The position numbers and the translations under genes were made by a program. The notes under the pieces were generated by a model. That model saw only the letters and a program-made list of their open reading frames with translations, made no database searches and was not told the origin of the DNA. Positions 11,691 through 23,945 of a DNA stretch of 64,000 bases are shown in pieces. Origin of the DNA: Eulemur rufifrons (taxonomy: Eukaryota > Chordata > Mammalia > Primates > Lemuridae); assembly GCF_041146395.1 (NCBI RefSeq), contig NC_091000.1, forward strand, positions 13,840,501 through 13,904,500, given 5' to 3'. Position 1 is the first letter of the stretch, and every line of letters begins with the position of its first letter.

Positions 11691-14600
11691 ATATTTTCAT
11701 ACCTTAAAATTAGCAAATTATTCTTTTCTTCAGTTTTTCCCATTTGATGTTAATAAAGATAGAAGCCATCTGGATATCATTTGTTGTAAAGTAAGATTTC
11801 TTCCACCTGATGGAAAACTACCTCCATAAAGAAATAAACATTCTGTAATAAAATTTTAGATAACCATGGGGAATTTACCAAGATGAACCAAAGAACATTC
11901 CTTCCAAAGTACATTTTTCTTTAAAAATTTTGATGCCAGTTCTTTACAAAGTTTAATATATACCAAGACATGAAAAGATACATTCTACCCAATATTCTCT
12001 GTAGTCATGGAATCTTAGAGTTCTAAAATGTTGCTTTCCTAAAAATCCAATCATAACTTTAAGTATATGGAAAATTCCCAGAACCTAAGCATATGAAGTT
12101 AAATTTCCATTGGGCACACTATACTTTTATTTATACTTTAAAAATCAAGTTATCAAAATATTGGCAAAATAATTTTGACATCTAATAGGAAAGGCAAAAT
12201 AAACATGTCTGATACCTTAAAAAAAAATACACACACACAAAACTTACATTCCTGAGAGATTTTAGTTATGTTTGCAAATCTGTTACAAAATTAAGCATCT
12301 ATAAATGGAAAGATAAACAGTTCTAGAATCAGACAGTCCTGGGTTTCATTTCCAGTTCCACCATGCGCATTTTGTGGGATTCTGCAGGCAGTGGCACGGC
12401 CAGAAGACAGCAAGCCTGCCCAGAAGCCGTGGATCTAGCGCCATTCCTGAGCCACGCCTGGCCGGTGGCCCCGGCACATGGGCCCAGGAACCTAGCGTGG
12501 TGTCTGACACCCTGGAGGCACTCACTGCACACTGCTTTACCTGAAAGACACATGGGCTGAATTTATAAATAGCTATAATCGGTTAGATTCAAGAATTAAT
12601 ATGATAACAATGAAATCTCCCACAACAGTGACATAACAATAATTAGATTTATTTCTCTCCCCTATAACCATCCTTAGGTGTTGGGCAGTGAAGGCTGACA
12701 AAGGACAGTGTTCCTTCCGTCTTGTTAGGGCATCCTCTTGTGCACGGTGGGAACTGGGCCAACGGGACCTGCGGGTACCAGCTTAGGTGAAGGGAGAGGG
12801 TCTAGGAGCACATGCTGCACGTTTTAAGGTTCTGACCCAAAGGGGCAAATATCACTTCAAATTTCAGTAGGTGAAACTTAATCACAAGGCCACCACTCTG
12901 CAAGGAAGGCTGAGAGATGTCCCTGTAAGGCCAGCTACAAGTCAAGATACAGCACAATGTTTCAGAAACAATGTGAAACAAACTCGCTGTCTAATTAGCT
13001 GTGTCCACCTCAGATTTCTGCAGCCGTCACCCAATTATTTGTGTGTATGCCCCTTCCCACACACAAGACACAGCCAACCAAAGTCCCAGGTGCAATGCAC
13101 CCAGCTCAAGGTCGAGATGCCCTCGGTATTGGAGGGTCTTTCTGATCTGGTCCCGAGGTAGCTGCTCACTGTCCAATGACCCCCCAGCTATAAGGCCAGG
13201 TATCTGTGTCCCTCCACACTCACACACCCACAGTGGTGGGGCAGGAACAGTGTATCTGCACTAAAGACTCAACTGGGAAAAGGAAGGAGCCAAGAGCAAA
13301 GCCATTGGCGGTCCTCAGCCAGGACCACCCAGTTGAGTGCATCTTGATTCTGTTCTCCTTCTCTTCGAGCAACTCTCTTGATCAGCATCTCCCTTGACCT
13401 GGCTTTGCTTCCCGGGAGGAAAGGATCTTCTGTAGTCATTGTTTCCACGCCTGTATCCGAAGTGGATGGGGGACATATGCTTGCTTGGGGTTCATTGAAA
13501 TAGTCACAGGCATTTGTGAGCCAGGTTTGTGATTTCAGAAATTTAGTATGTTTCTTAGTAGGTTTATTTTCTTCTGGTCGTCCCAGGTTCCCTCAACCAC
13601 ATACAGAACCTTCGCCTACCCAGGTCCTTAGGCCTACCTGATTCCCTGGCTTCCGGGATCCATCCCTCTCTTCTTTATTCTAAAGGCACTAATTTTGAGA
13701 ACATCTGAAACACTGAGTTTACGTGTAAAAGTAACACTCTTAATCTGATCTTTTTTTGCTTTGGCTTAGTGGCAGGTCTTTAAGAAAGGCTCTGAAAACA
13801 ACAGTTATGTCTCCACTGCCATTTGGAGTACAGAAGCAGGAGTATTTCTAATCCCATCTGCTTTATTTCATCTCTGCCGATTCTTGCCTGTGTTTCCTTC
13901 TTTCTTGTAAAACCTCCCCAAGTGCAGCAAGGACTAGCCAGCACTAGGGCTCCAGGTTTGGCGGGTACACGTGGTCTGCCTCTCAAGTTATCACAGGTGA
14001 CGATTGTACCAAATATTTTTCCAGAGCATACCAAGGCTCACTAGTTCTCTACCCTGAGGTGTATTAATACATGCCCTCCTCTGTCACCGCACGACTGCCA
14101 GGCCAGCCACACAGATTTCAGGTCCCGTTATGTTAGCATCCACATTCCAGGCACCAGTTTCTAGATTGGTTACAGAGAAACTAAGCTGCTGACACAAAGA
14201 GGTACCATGATACATTGGTTTAAAGTAGGGCGCCCATGTAATTTATTTTGACAGTGAAATGGCACGCCATTGATAATTATGCCAAGACTATGAGCATAAG
14301 ATAGGACAGTCCGAGGCACATTGGGACTATGTTCATGCTTATTTAAAAACCCTGAAATTTATTCCACTCTCATGTGTCCGTACTGAGTGAGTGGTCTGAG
14401 CTGGAGGTGCAGCTACTCTCCACGCAGGGCTTTAGGGAGCCAGTTTCTTCCATCTCTGTTCCCTCGGGTGTTTTCCTCATAGTTCGATAGTATCTCAGTG
14501 TCTGAGAGAGAGAGAGAGGAGGTGGTAAGCATGTTTTCCCAATAATTTCAGGCCAATGCCAGGAGTGGGAAACATCACTTCACTCTCATTTCATTGATGA

Positions 14601-16529
14601 GAGCTATTACACTTACTCCGCAGGGGAGACTTGGAAGTGTGGCATCTGCTTGGGCACCTAGGGGCCCAGCAAGGACTGTAGTGCCACGGAACAAAAGCAG
14701 AGACATTTGGCTGGATGTGCACAAGCCCCTGTTAAAAAAGCAAGCCTCCTTATAAGGAATTGTATCCTCATTTGCAATTTAAGGGTAAAATATCCTAGTG
14801 TTCCCAGGCTTTCATAAGTTTTTTAAAACCATATCTACATGTTTTATTGCTGTTTATTCATTAAATTTCCTGGTTTGGATTCTCTAGGGTCTTGAAGCTT
14901 TAGCCAAACTTTTGGCCTGTGCAGTCTTTCACCGTTATTTTTCATACTCATGCCTGGTTTTGTGATATTTCCATGGTGTACATCTATCTTGATATGAATT
15001 GACCTCCCCTTGCTTGCGGGTGCTGACATTACTCTCAATTGTTAAATGGCACAATATTTGTTATTGCACAAGTCAGAGATTCCTGACTTTGTCTACCAAA
15101 GGAAAATCACTTTTTTCTTTAGCCTTCTCCTTTCCTTAATACTTTAAATATATTTGCATATTTTCTCTTATAGTGCATAGGAGTTGAGGGACCATACTAA
15201 AAGGAATAATCATCCAAGTGTCTGTTGTAGTCTTCTATTGCTTTAAAAAAATTACTGAGATTTCTCTACAATAATAATCATTTAATGGTTTTTATTTCCT
15301 TTGGAGGGAGTGCAAAGATTTCTTTTAGTGGTGGACTCCGATCTCTCTCTGCACCCAGTGGGGCTATTGGCTGATCTGACGCTTCCTTTTTTTGGGAATG
15401 AGTTTTCCTGCCACTTTTCAATACTCACATAATTAACTTTGGTGCTTAGGGATTTACTAATTGGAGTCTTGACAATCTCCTACTGTTAGAGAGACTTGGT
15501 TTGGCAAAACCACTTAGGGTAGTTTTCATAGAAGGATGACTTCTGCCCTCCCCATCTGTGGAGGATGCTGAGGCTCAGTTGTTAGTACTTCCTAATCCTT
15601 CAGCATTCCAATTTCAATTCTGTTATTTAGAATAGAAGCCCCCACTGCCTCCTAAACTCTTGGTACGAGTAGCCTGGGAAAGTGTTAAACAATCATGTAC
15701 TTCAAGATGTTTTTTTCCCCAGTCGTTTACCTTCTCTGGGGCACATTATCTAGCCTTGAAGTCAATTAGCTCTTCCAGAAAGCTGGGGAAGCATTCAGAC
15801 TGGGTTACCACTGCAGCAGCCTGAAAGAGTCTTTGTACTTTAGGAAAGTTAGCAGTTTCAGAAGTAGAAGACAGCTGGGGAATCTGACTCACTGTGGGAT
15901 GGATTGCTGAGTGAGCTCAACGTCGTTGCATAAAATCTGCTTAAAGGCATAAATGTCAATTTATTAATGTATTGTCCAAACATGATTTTATGAAATTACT
16001 AAGTGCGAAATGAGCAATTAATGAAGATTGAAAGGTTCATTTTTACATATAGGTTTATAGTTATAGTCAAGGTGACATCTGACCATACGCTAATGACACT
16101 GCTGTTTTATTTCCATGAAATACTATCAGAAGTAGGAGGGTGCTTTTTTTTTTTCATTTTGCATTTTCCTAATACAGTATATAAAAATAAAGGCTTTCAT
16201 GGGAATTAAAATGAAAGAGTCCTTTCAGAGTTCCAAAAATATTACCCAGACAGACCCTGCCAAGATTAATATGGTCAATGTTTCCATGAAAAGCATAATT
16301 TCATGGGAGTTATGCTTGTTCAGATGTGTACAAAAAATACCTACTTAGTAGTCCTTTCTGATAAACACACCATAGGAGAATTAACTTGGTTGATCATATC
16401 ATACTATTCACATTACCATTGGTGGTGTTAATGCAGTATTTGTCCATGGTAAAAGGTTGGGGGTTTGTTTTTTTTTTAGTTTAACATCAAAGATAACAAT
16501 ATTGTGCACTTATAAGTCTTTATCCTTTA
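11691..16529. other. Unassigned intergenic sequence
   Basis: No recognisable gene. Weak MIR-like wording lies at about 12315-12400 ('cagtcctgggtttcatttcc'). A short (GA)n lies at about 14503-14518. Open frames of 60-96 codons overlap each other on opposite strands with no protein family signal, so I treat them as chance. Confidence 0.4.
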
Positions 16530-16735
16530 TACACTTATGTAGTGCTTCCACATGTCTGAGGTAAGTTTGGTAGATATTATTACTATTTCTTTTCCAATTT
16601 TTAACAAGGAAGAAAGTGAATCTCAGAAAACTTAAATGACTTAACCAAAACCATACAGCAAGTAAATGTGAACTAAAATTCAGGTCTCCAAGTCCAAATT
16701 ATGTTCTGTCTACTAAAATACCTCTACAACATACC
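16530..16735 (+). mobile_element. MIR SINE
   Basis: The order of phrases is that of a decayed MIR: a 'gatattattactattt' core, then 'aggaagaaagtgaatctcag', then 'gacttaaccaaaaccataca', then 'aggtctccaagtccaaat'. Confidence 0.6.
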
Positions 16736-17869
16736 ACAATTATAATAAAATGGAATAATATGAAACAGTGGGTTGCATTTAACATAGTTATAGCCAGAGA
16801 CTACACTTTTTTCCAATGTTACGCCTTAATTTTCAGAACTTGCACTGGCCATTTCACATGGTAAAGAAAACAAAGCTCTTGGAAACAGGGTCAGATCTAG
16901 ACTTGGAGTCTCTGGGTCTGCCCAGGAGAGCTTGAAGTGACTGGGGCATTCACAGAAACGATGCTGCCTTTGAGAGATAGCATCGTGGTAACCAACACTG
17001 CCGGCTCGTTAGCGCAAATTCTAATTTGGCTTTGTGTGAGATTTTCCACTTAGTCCTTAGTTATTGTCCTTTGGTGGAGAGATCTGGGAAATGATATTTG
17101 AGTGACCTCATTCTCCTAAAACACAAGCTTAAGCCAGAATTTGAATTCTGCAAAATGGAAATGGCTTGAGGGGAAAGGAAAGTATGAAGACTACACTAGT
17201 CACAGAAGCTGTTGGAGTGAACAAATGAAACATGATTGTCTCAGGATTGAATTTGGCTTCCCTTCTTGAGACCAATTAACAGGTGATGGAGTTCTGAGTG
17301 AACTGGTTAGGATTTACCTTATATAGAAGTATTAGATTTGGTGGGCTGTAAATCAACTTAACTTTTATGAAAAATTAAATTTCCTATAAAGTGGTCATTT
17401 AAATATGGCACAAAACCATGCAAATTATATAAGACTTGAATCATATTCTACTTGAATATATTTGCATCAAATTTTCCATAATACCTGAAGGTAAAATAAA
17501 CTTCAAAAACATCACCAAGATATTGGTTTAATTAAAAGGTGAGAATAAATTATAATCCTGAAACATCGTAGAATAACAGTGTCTTAATTATAATAGGATT
17601 TACCATGTAATTTCTCCTATAGAATTAGACCAACATTGTCCAATGTAAAGTGTGAATTTATGTGAATATTTCACTGCTGTTAAAGACAGACACACACACA
17701 CATACTCATACAAAAAGATAACACGTGAGTCTAAAGCATGTCTAGATCTATGGGGAAAGTAACATAATATCTGTGGTAAATTTATACAGTAATGTTATAT
17801 CAGCATACAGAAACTGAGTTTCCTCCTCGTAAAAAGCAACAACAAAAAAGTGGTGCTTAATGCTCTTTG
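16736..17869. other. Unassigned intergenic sequence
   Basis: A/T-rich, with a (CA)n run near 17690-17702. I see no gene or named repeat. Confidence 0.4.
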
Positions 17870-18065
17870 GTGTGACATGGTGTAGCAAAAAGGAGGCTAA
17901 CAATCCGGCTTGACCCAGATTCATATCTTTGGCCTATAAGCATCTTTATGAACGTAGACAAATTTTGCCATCTTTCTGGGTCTCAGTTTGCTCATCTGTG
18001 TAATGGGGTTGGTAATAAAATGAGATGAGAAGTATTTGACATTCAGTAGGTATTCATAAACACAA
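17870..18065 (+). mobile_element. MIR SINE
   Basis: It contains 'ctcagtttgctcatctgtgt', then 'aatggggttggtaataaa', and a 'cagtaggtattcataaa' tail, in the standard MIR order. Confidence 0.7.
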
Positions 18066-18719
18066 GAGTTCATGCTCTGAATTTTTTTCAGTTGTAGTAA
18101 TATTGGAGGAGTTTCCAGATTTCAGAATCTTGGTCACCCACATTTCATCTTATCAGAATAAACAGACTCCACAGAAACTTTAGGACTGAATCACATTGAG
18201 GATAATTTCACCAACACAATCAAGCTCTGACTGCATGTTTTAATCTCTACGGTTCCTTGTGATGACTTGTGATTAAAACTTTTTTTTCCTACTGATATGT
18301 AAAACCGCAGGAGCCACTTCTCAACCACTTTTCTTCATGCCCATAAAAATCCTAAATATTTTTCCTTTATTTTTAAGTCAGTTAATGCATTCACATATTC
18401 AATTAAATATAGTAACTCTGTAAGCTTTATGATAGTATTATAATATTGGCTTTAGCCTCTAAAATCTGCCTTATGCATAACTCTGTTTAAGATAAAATCA
18501 TGTACCATTATTTATGAGACATTTTGGATTTTTCATTAAGTTCATAGTAATAAGTCAGTATGATTAATTTTGGTTGAAGTGAAACAAAATCAAATCACCC
18601 CAAACAGACTGACTTCTCAATGATTGAAAAAAAAGATTCAAGTTGGGTTAAAAAGATTTGTTGTTTCCGTTACCCCTATTCTATCACTTTCTTTTAGTAA
18701 CAGCATCCTGAGTTTCTTT
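18066..18719. other. Unassigned A/T-rich sequence
   Basis: No coding signal and no repeat family recognised. Confidence 0.4.
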
Positions 18720-19085
18720 TGGTAAGACATGACATCCTTCTTTACTCTCAGACCAGGTGATGTGAGGTCTGCCAGTGCCTTCTCCAGGCTCCAGGTAACA
18801 CTGGCCTGGACTGCTGGCATATCCCGGAGCTCTGGCTGCAGTGATTGGTTGAAGTATAGGTACATGACCCAAGGTGTTCAAAGGAGAGTTAACCACAGGA
18901 TTTTTGTTGAACTATTGAGAAAAAAGGGGTGTTTCTTTCCTACAGGGCTGCTGAGCTGCTAAAACGTAAGCCTGGGAAAGTGAGAGACATCTCGCCACCA
19001 CATCAGAAACCTGCCCTGGAATGAAGCTCACATCTTGAAAACCAGAGCTGAGACAAAGATGGGTTCCTTACGACAGCATTCTATC
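18720..19085 (+). repeat. Old interspersed repeat, unclassified
   Basis: Phrases such as 'gattggttgaagtataggta', 'catgacccaaggtg', 'gctgagctgctaaaacgtaa' and 'cctgccctggaatgaagc' match a dispersed mammalian repeat I remember but cannot name. Short open frames here on both strands are therefore not treated as genes. Confidence 0.4.
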
Positions 19086-19560
19086 GAGGTTTGCCTGAAG
19101 GAATATCTACCATTGGACTTCAAATAACGTGGGACAGCACATTCCTTTTCTTATTTGGCTGGTTTGTTGTAGCAATTTTTAATTGGATTTCTGTCACTTG
19201 CGACCAGAATAATCCTGATCAACATCACAGTCTTTTAAGAGATCTGAAGGAAACTGCATTCCTCAGGGTTCTTAAGCATAAACCAAATAATAATACAAAG
19301 AAAATTGTAGTAATTTAATTGCTACTTTGTTCTTTGATCTATCTGGAATGTCATTGACCCAGCCTACCAGACAACGTTATCTATTATCCTGACATTCATC
19401 TTCAATGAAATAAAAAGGTACTATTACAATGCTTTTCTTCACAACCTAACTATAGCCAAGAAGCAAGCTAACAAGCTTTAAGGAAGTTCAAATTGGCACC
19501 GAATTTAAGTTGCTTATAACTCAAGTGACTGTATCCTAGGGTACGGAGTCTGACAAACGT
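19086..19560. other. Unassigned intergenic sequence
   Basis: No gene or named repeat is visible. The 75-codon open frame at 19091-19318 has no recognised similarity. Confidence 0.4.
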
Positions 19561-19564
19561 GAGT

Positions 19565-19945
19565 GCCCTCCTCTAGCCACACCGGGCTCACCCCTTCCCT
19601 TGCATATGGCATCCTCTTCCTACTTGCTGACATTCACACACAGTTCCTTCCACCTGGAATGTTCTTTGCTCCTCTTTGTACCTAATGAACTGGTATTTAT
19701 CCTTTGCATTTCAGTCCCAAGAAACATCCCTGGCCCCTGGATTTGATTAGGTCCTCTGTTAGCAATCACACACCTAGTGTGTCTCCCTCTTAGTACTTTG
19801 CCTATTCATGGTTTATTTGTAAGTATTCATTTAACGTTTGTCACCTCTGCCAGACTGTATACACCATGAGATCAGGGAATTCTGGTTTGCCTACCACTGC
19901 CTTCCAACACCTAGTCTGATTCCTGGTACAAACAAAAACATTCTC
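19565..19945 (+). mobile_element. L2 LINE 3' fragment
   Basis: 'ccacctggaatgttctttgc', a variant of the L2 'ctgcctggaatgctcttcc' phrase, is followed by 'tttgtcacctctgccagact' and 'gtatacaccatgagatcagg'. This is the normal order of an L2 3' end. Confidence 0.6.
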
Positions 19946-20239
19946 AATATTAATTTCCCTGTAGCATACACAGCCCTGTTTGCCTAGGGTCACCGTCTTC
20001 ATTACAAAGATTTGTTCTTCTCTGAAGCCCTCACTTAGCCTTGCCTATTGCTCCAATATGTGTACTGAGCAGGAAGTTTGACACCTTTTCACTTCTTTCT
20101 AACCATTCTTTCCTCACTTCCAGGTTCTCTCTAAACTCTTATTTCCTAAGACAGTCACTGCTCATTTAATGCACTGTAGATGCTAGCTGTATCTTGAGGA
20201 GTATGCCTTTATGACAAGTTGCTAAGTAGGTATAGTGAT

Positions 20240-21000
20240 TTTTTTTTTTTTTTTTTCATGATCGACCTTACTTAGAAGGCAACCAAAATTTGCTTCAGGC
20301 ACTTTCTTTTTTTCTTTTTTTTTAAGAAATCATGCTGTCCAACCAGTCTTCCAGCTTTTCCTCGGTAACATTTTTTGATGTACTTGGTTGCTCAGGTTCC
20401 ACGTTCTTCTCTTCAGTCACAGATGGGTTTGCAGGAACTTTTCCCCCTTGGGCCACCTCCTCACCTTTCTCAGATTGCAGGTCCTGAGAGGTCTGATCTG
20501 GAAAGATGTTATCTCCCTCTTTTACAGGCGCATCTAAATTAAGCAACAGATCTAGTTCTTCTTCCAGGTGATTTGCTGCCGACTGCACTGGGGAAGTGGG
20601 TTCCTGAGAACCCCATGAAGGACCTGGTCTCAGGCTGTCTTTGCCCAGGGACTCAGGGCAGCCATCGGTGGTGGCAGATTTCAGCTCAGAGATGGGCCCC
20701 CTTCCTCCAGGCCCCACGGGCCCCCGTAGTCGCATCTCTAGTCCCTTGCTGTCAGCACTTCTCTTTGGTTTCACTTGAGGAAGCTCCAGAGGAAATGTGG
20801 CCCGAACCAGCTAAGCAGCAACGTCGAGTCGCAGTGACAGAGGGGGTTCCTGAAGGGCTCGAACCAGTGACTCACTATCCACATAAAGTGCTGAATTCTG
20901 TCTCAGACATGATGCTTCACCATCCCATGCTTTCTCCTCAGCAAACCGGAACTGTGAGAAGGGATCCCCTCGAGGTGGACGAGCACTTAGTATGTGAGCA
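20240..21000 (-). pseudogene. AVEN: AVEN processed pseudogene (5'-truncated retrocopy)
   Basis: Reading the - strand, the sequence matches the C-terminal half of AVEN, the apoptosis and caspase activation inhibitor. It begins near FSQFRFAEEK (about 20.96 kb). It continues through LRALQEPPLSLRL-like sequence and then the glycine/proline-rich middle. It then passes through the acidic EEELDLLLNLDAP motif and ends in EDWLDSMIS with a natural stop at 20322-20324. It has no introns, a 3' UTR-like extension, and an A tract (T run about 20240-20258 on +). These features mark it as a retrocopy. The region coding for the AVEN N-terminus (Arg/Gly-rich) is missing. An in-frame TAG at 20811-20813, where AVEN has a Glu codon, splits it into a 75-codon and a 150-codon frame. 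The second is open to the natural stop and could be translated only if it had a promoter and start. I expect it to be dead. AVEN itself maps elsewhere in primates. Confidence 0.9.
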
Positions 21001-21472
21001 GGAAGGCAGCTGTGGGGTGGAGCCGGGAGAAACTCCATGTTCTCTTATGCATAACAGTTATCTCTGTTAGAATCCTAGTTTGGAGACCTCGAATGATACT
21101 TAGGTGTACCCCTGAATACTCTGGCAGATTGCGGTGTTCCCTGACCTAGTGACAGCACTTCTTTGCTTTCAGGGGCTGTACAGTCATGATATTAAGGCTG
21201 AGAGGGGCTAGAATACAGCCTGGCCCCCAGAGGACTATGCCAGCTGCTCACAGGATCCAGGGAAGATCGTGTGGTCTGATCCATCCATCGGTTTCATAGC
21301 AGGTCACCAGGGGTTCTTCACGGCAAGCTCCATCATAAACCTGAAAATGGCATCTCCATTGATATTTCAACTTCAAATAAATGTAATATATAATGAGTAT
21401 ATAGAATATATACACTATAGCCTATGAGTAAGACAAAATGTCTCCTGACTCTCTCTCCAAAATTATCCTTTG
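21001..21472. other. Unassigned sequence upstream of the AVEN retrocopy
   Basis: AVEN similarity fades above about 21.0 kb. I could not find a target-site duplication matching the sequence beyond the A tract. Confidence 0.4.
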
Positions 21473-21790
21473 TTTTTTTTTTTTTTCTTTTTGTGGGTTT
21501 TTTGTTTGTTTTTGAGATAGGGTCTCACTCCATTGCCCAGGCTGGAGTTCAGCGGTGTGATCATAGCTCACTGCAACCTCAACTCCCAGGCTCAAGCCAT
21601 CCTCCTGCCTCAGCCTCCCAAGTAGCTGGGACTACAGGTGCACACCACCACACCTGGCTAATTTTTCTTTTTGTAGAGATGCGGGTCTTGCGCTTGCTCA
21701 GGCTGGTCTCCAACTCCTGAGCTCAAGCAATCTTCCTGCCTCAGCCTCCCAGAGTGCTAGGATTACAGGCATGAGCTACCACGCCCAGCC
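21473..21790 (-). mobile_element. Alu SINE (older, AluJ-like)
   Basis: On the + strand it starts with a T-rich tract. It runs through 'gagatagggtctcactccat', 'gcctcagcctcccaagtagc' and 'gattacaggcatgagctacc' to 'acgcccagcc', the reverse of a complete dimeric Alu. Imperfect flanks (tatcctttg / tatccatttg) may be the diverged target duplication. Confidence 0.92.
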
Positions 21791-22206
21791 TATCCATTTG
21801 TTTTTGAAATGCTAAAATGATGCCATAATAAAGTATAAAAGTTAAAAAACTGTGAACCATCTAGATCATAGTCTCATTTTAATATTATAACCTATATAAG
21901 AGCTGCTTTCTCTTCAATTTCCCAATCTATTAAAGGTGGGATGCCACATTGAGCTTTTATACATAATAACTAATAACAAGCCTAAGTGTTTATCCTAAGT
22001 AATAATGATAAATGGTGGTTTTCCTATGTCCTCCATAGGAGAGCACACAAACTATCCTGACAATTTATTTTATGTCTAAATCATTCCCGCACTTATCTAT
22101 ATGTTTCCTTTACTCTGCCACCACCTCCCTTCTCCACTCCCAGTGCAATGTGGTTCTGTCACTTGTAAGATACCAGCAAAGTAAGAACCTATTTCAGAAC
22201 ATCTCT
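21791..22206. other. Unassigned A/T-rich sequence
   Basis: Nothing recognised. Confidence 0.4.
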
Positions 22207-22278
22207 GGCAGCCTTTTGGGGGATGGCAGCCTTTTGGGGGATGGCAGCCTTTTGGGGGATGGCAGCCTTTTGGGGGAT
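22207..22278 (+). repeat. 18-bp minisatellite, four perfect units
   Basis: The unit ggcagccttttgggggat is repeated four times without a mismatch. An open frame crossing it would read a repeating six-residue unit, but it lacks any other coding support. Confidence 0.97.
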
Positions 22279-23664
22279 GACATTCCCATTTAATTCTTCT
22301 CAAAATACTCTGAAAAGAGTTTCTTCCAATAATTTTGAAGTATCTATATTCAGGAATAAAAAAAATCTCTAGATGACTTCTGGAATTTTCTCTTTTTTAT
22401 AAGAGCAATTTTAAAAGATACAATCTCATCTTTATATTGGACACTCCTGTGTTTCCAGTACAACATCTAAGCTTGTGCGAGTAAGCAAGAATAACAGTTG
22501 ACATGTCACTACACTGATTTTGATGTGATATTTGTGAATATGGAAATCATCAGAGACTAAGATAATTTCTCTTGAGTGTTAGTGGTATGATCTGTAACAT
22601 TCATCTATGTATGTTTTTATCACTTTTTAAACAATGTAAATAAAGTGAATAAGTTAGGTAGATTATCATTTTTTAACAAATATAATGGGAGTACATTCAC
22701 AGTGAAATAAGCCTGACCAAGGAAATTTCTGGAAGAGAAGCTGATTTTATGGATTATGACATTGTACCTGCTAGAATTTCGCCCACGGTCCAGAGGCGTC
22801 ACCTGGTCCTGGTGTATCACGGGCACAGCACTTGGGAGGGACTTTCACTTACTGCCTTAGGAAGCCAAGGGAAATATTTGTGAGAACAACCAAAGTCACA
22901 CTTTGAAATAAGAGCTATCTTCAGGTTGTTATACAATTTACTTCAATATAAGTCATGAATAGCAAGCAAGGCTAATACTGTGAAGTTTTTATTTACATTT
23001 TCAATTTCTCCATATTAAGGAATAATCTTTCATCAAATCTGATTGAGAGGTTAATCTCCATTTTGGTTTGGCCAGGATTCCTCATTGTTTTCCTGTGCCC
23101 AGATTCTGCTCATCGTCTAGTTCACATTCCAGGTTTTGGCCCACATCAGTATACAGCAGAATGTATCTTTATTGATATTATTTACAGAAGATTCTCACTC
23201 TGTACCCTAGCAACATCTTAAACCTAGTTTAAGTACCAAATCTGCCAGGGAATGATATTTTCCTGTGTTTTCAGAGACTTGCAACTTGTCATCTTTCCTC
23301 AACATTTTACTCTTTTATTCTCCTTGCACTTACTTGATATTAAATACCCCTCCAATAATTTTGATTCATCGGCAACATATATCACAAGCTTTCCCTCTGT
23401 GCTTCACTTATCTTATTGTTCTGTTTTCTAATAAGAATACCCTGTGCTTTATTTTTTTTCTGTTCTATTTTTCCTACTAGAGACTAGGTTTAAAAATATT
23501 CTCCACTGTACATGGAAGATAATGTTTACACCCACAATCTTGGAAGAACTTCTCCCTAATCATCTAACCAATTATAATTAACCTAATGCATTAATTTGGC
23601 AAGTGTAACGTGACACATACATAGAATTAAGGCAGTACAACTAAAAATGAAATTAGTAGCTATC
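22279..23664. other. Unassigned intergenic sequence
   Basis: A/T-rich. No gene, RNA gene or named repeat seen. Confidence 0.4.
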
Positions 23665-23775
23665 TAGACTTTGCCCCACGCCCTGCCAATCAGAAACTCT
23701 GGGTTTGAGGGCCAGCTCTGCAAATGATTTTGACATAGCCAGAGATGAGAATCATCAAAATGAGTTTTGTTAAGG
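23665..23775. mobile_element. MER5-type fragment
   Basis: 'gccccacgccctgccaatca' followed by 'gaaactctgggttt' and 'gagaatcatcaaaa' matches the MER5A half that reads 'ccccaccccagaccaatcagaatctctggg'. Confidence 0.5.
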
Positions 23776-23854
23776 AGTAATGCTGCAAAAAGTACAATAC
23801 ACAGTAGCTTCAAGATGGGCCCCAGAACTGACTGGGGCTGGCACTGGGTACCCT

Positions 23855-23945
23855 GATTCAACAGCAGCCCTGAGCTGTGGTTTCAACGTTGGTCGCACAC
23901 TGAATTACCTGAGTGCTTCCAGAAAGTGCTGGGCATGGCCCTGCC
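23855..23945. mobile_element. MER5-type fragment, opposite half
   Basis: 'tggtttcaacgttggtcgca' followed by 'cactgaattacctgagtgct' and 'ggccctgccccagacc' matches the MER5A order 'ggttctcaaccttggctgcacattggaatcacctggg ... gccccaccccaga'. It lies 80 bp from the previous fragment. Confidence 0.55.

Noticed and set aside
20573..21070. 165-codon open frame on the + strand
   Set aside because: It lies antisense to the AVEN retrocopy, whose G/C-rich coding strand explains the lack of stops. The translation resembles no known protein.
22072..22293. Open frame through the 18-bp minisatellite, encoding six-residue repeats
   Set aside because: Frame openness follows from the repeat unit being a multiple of three; no other coding evidence.
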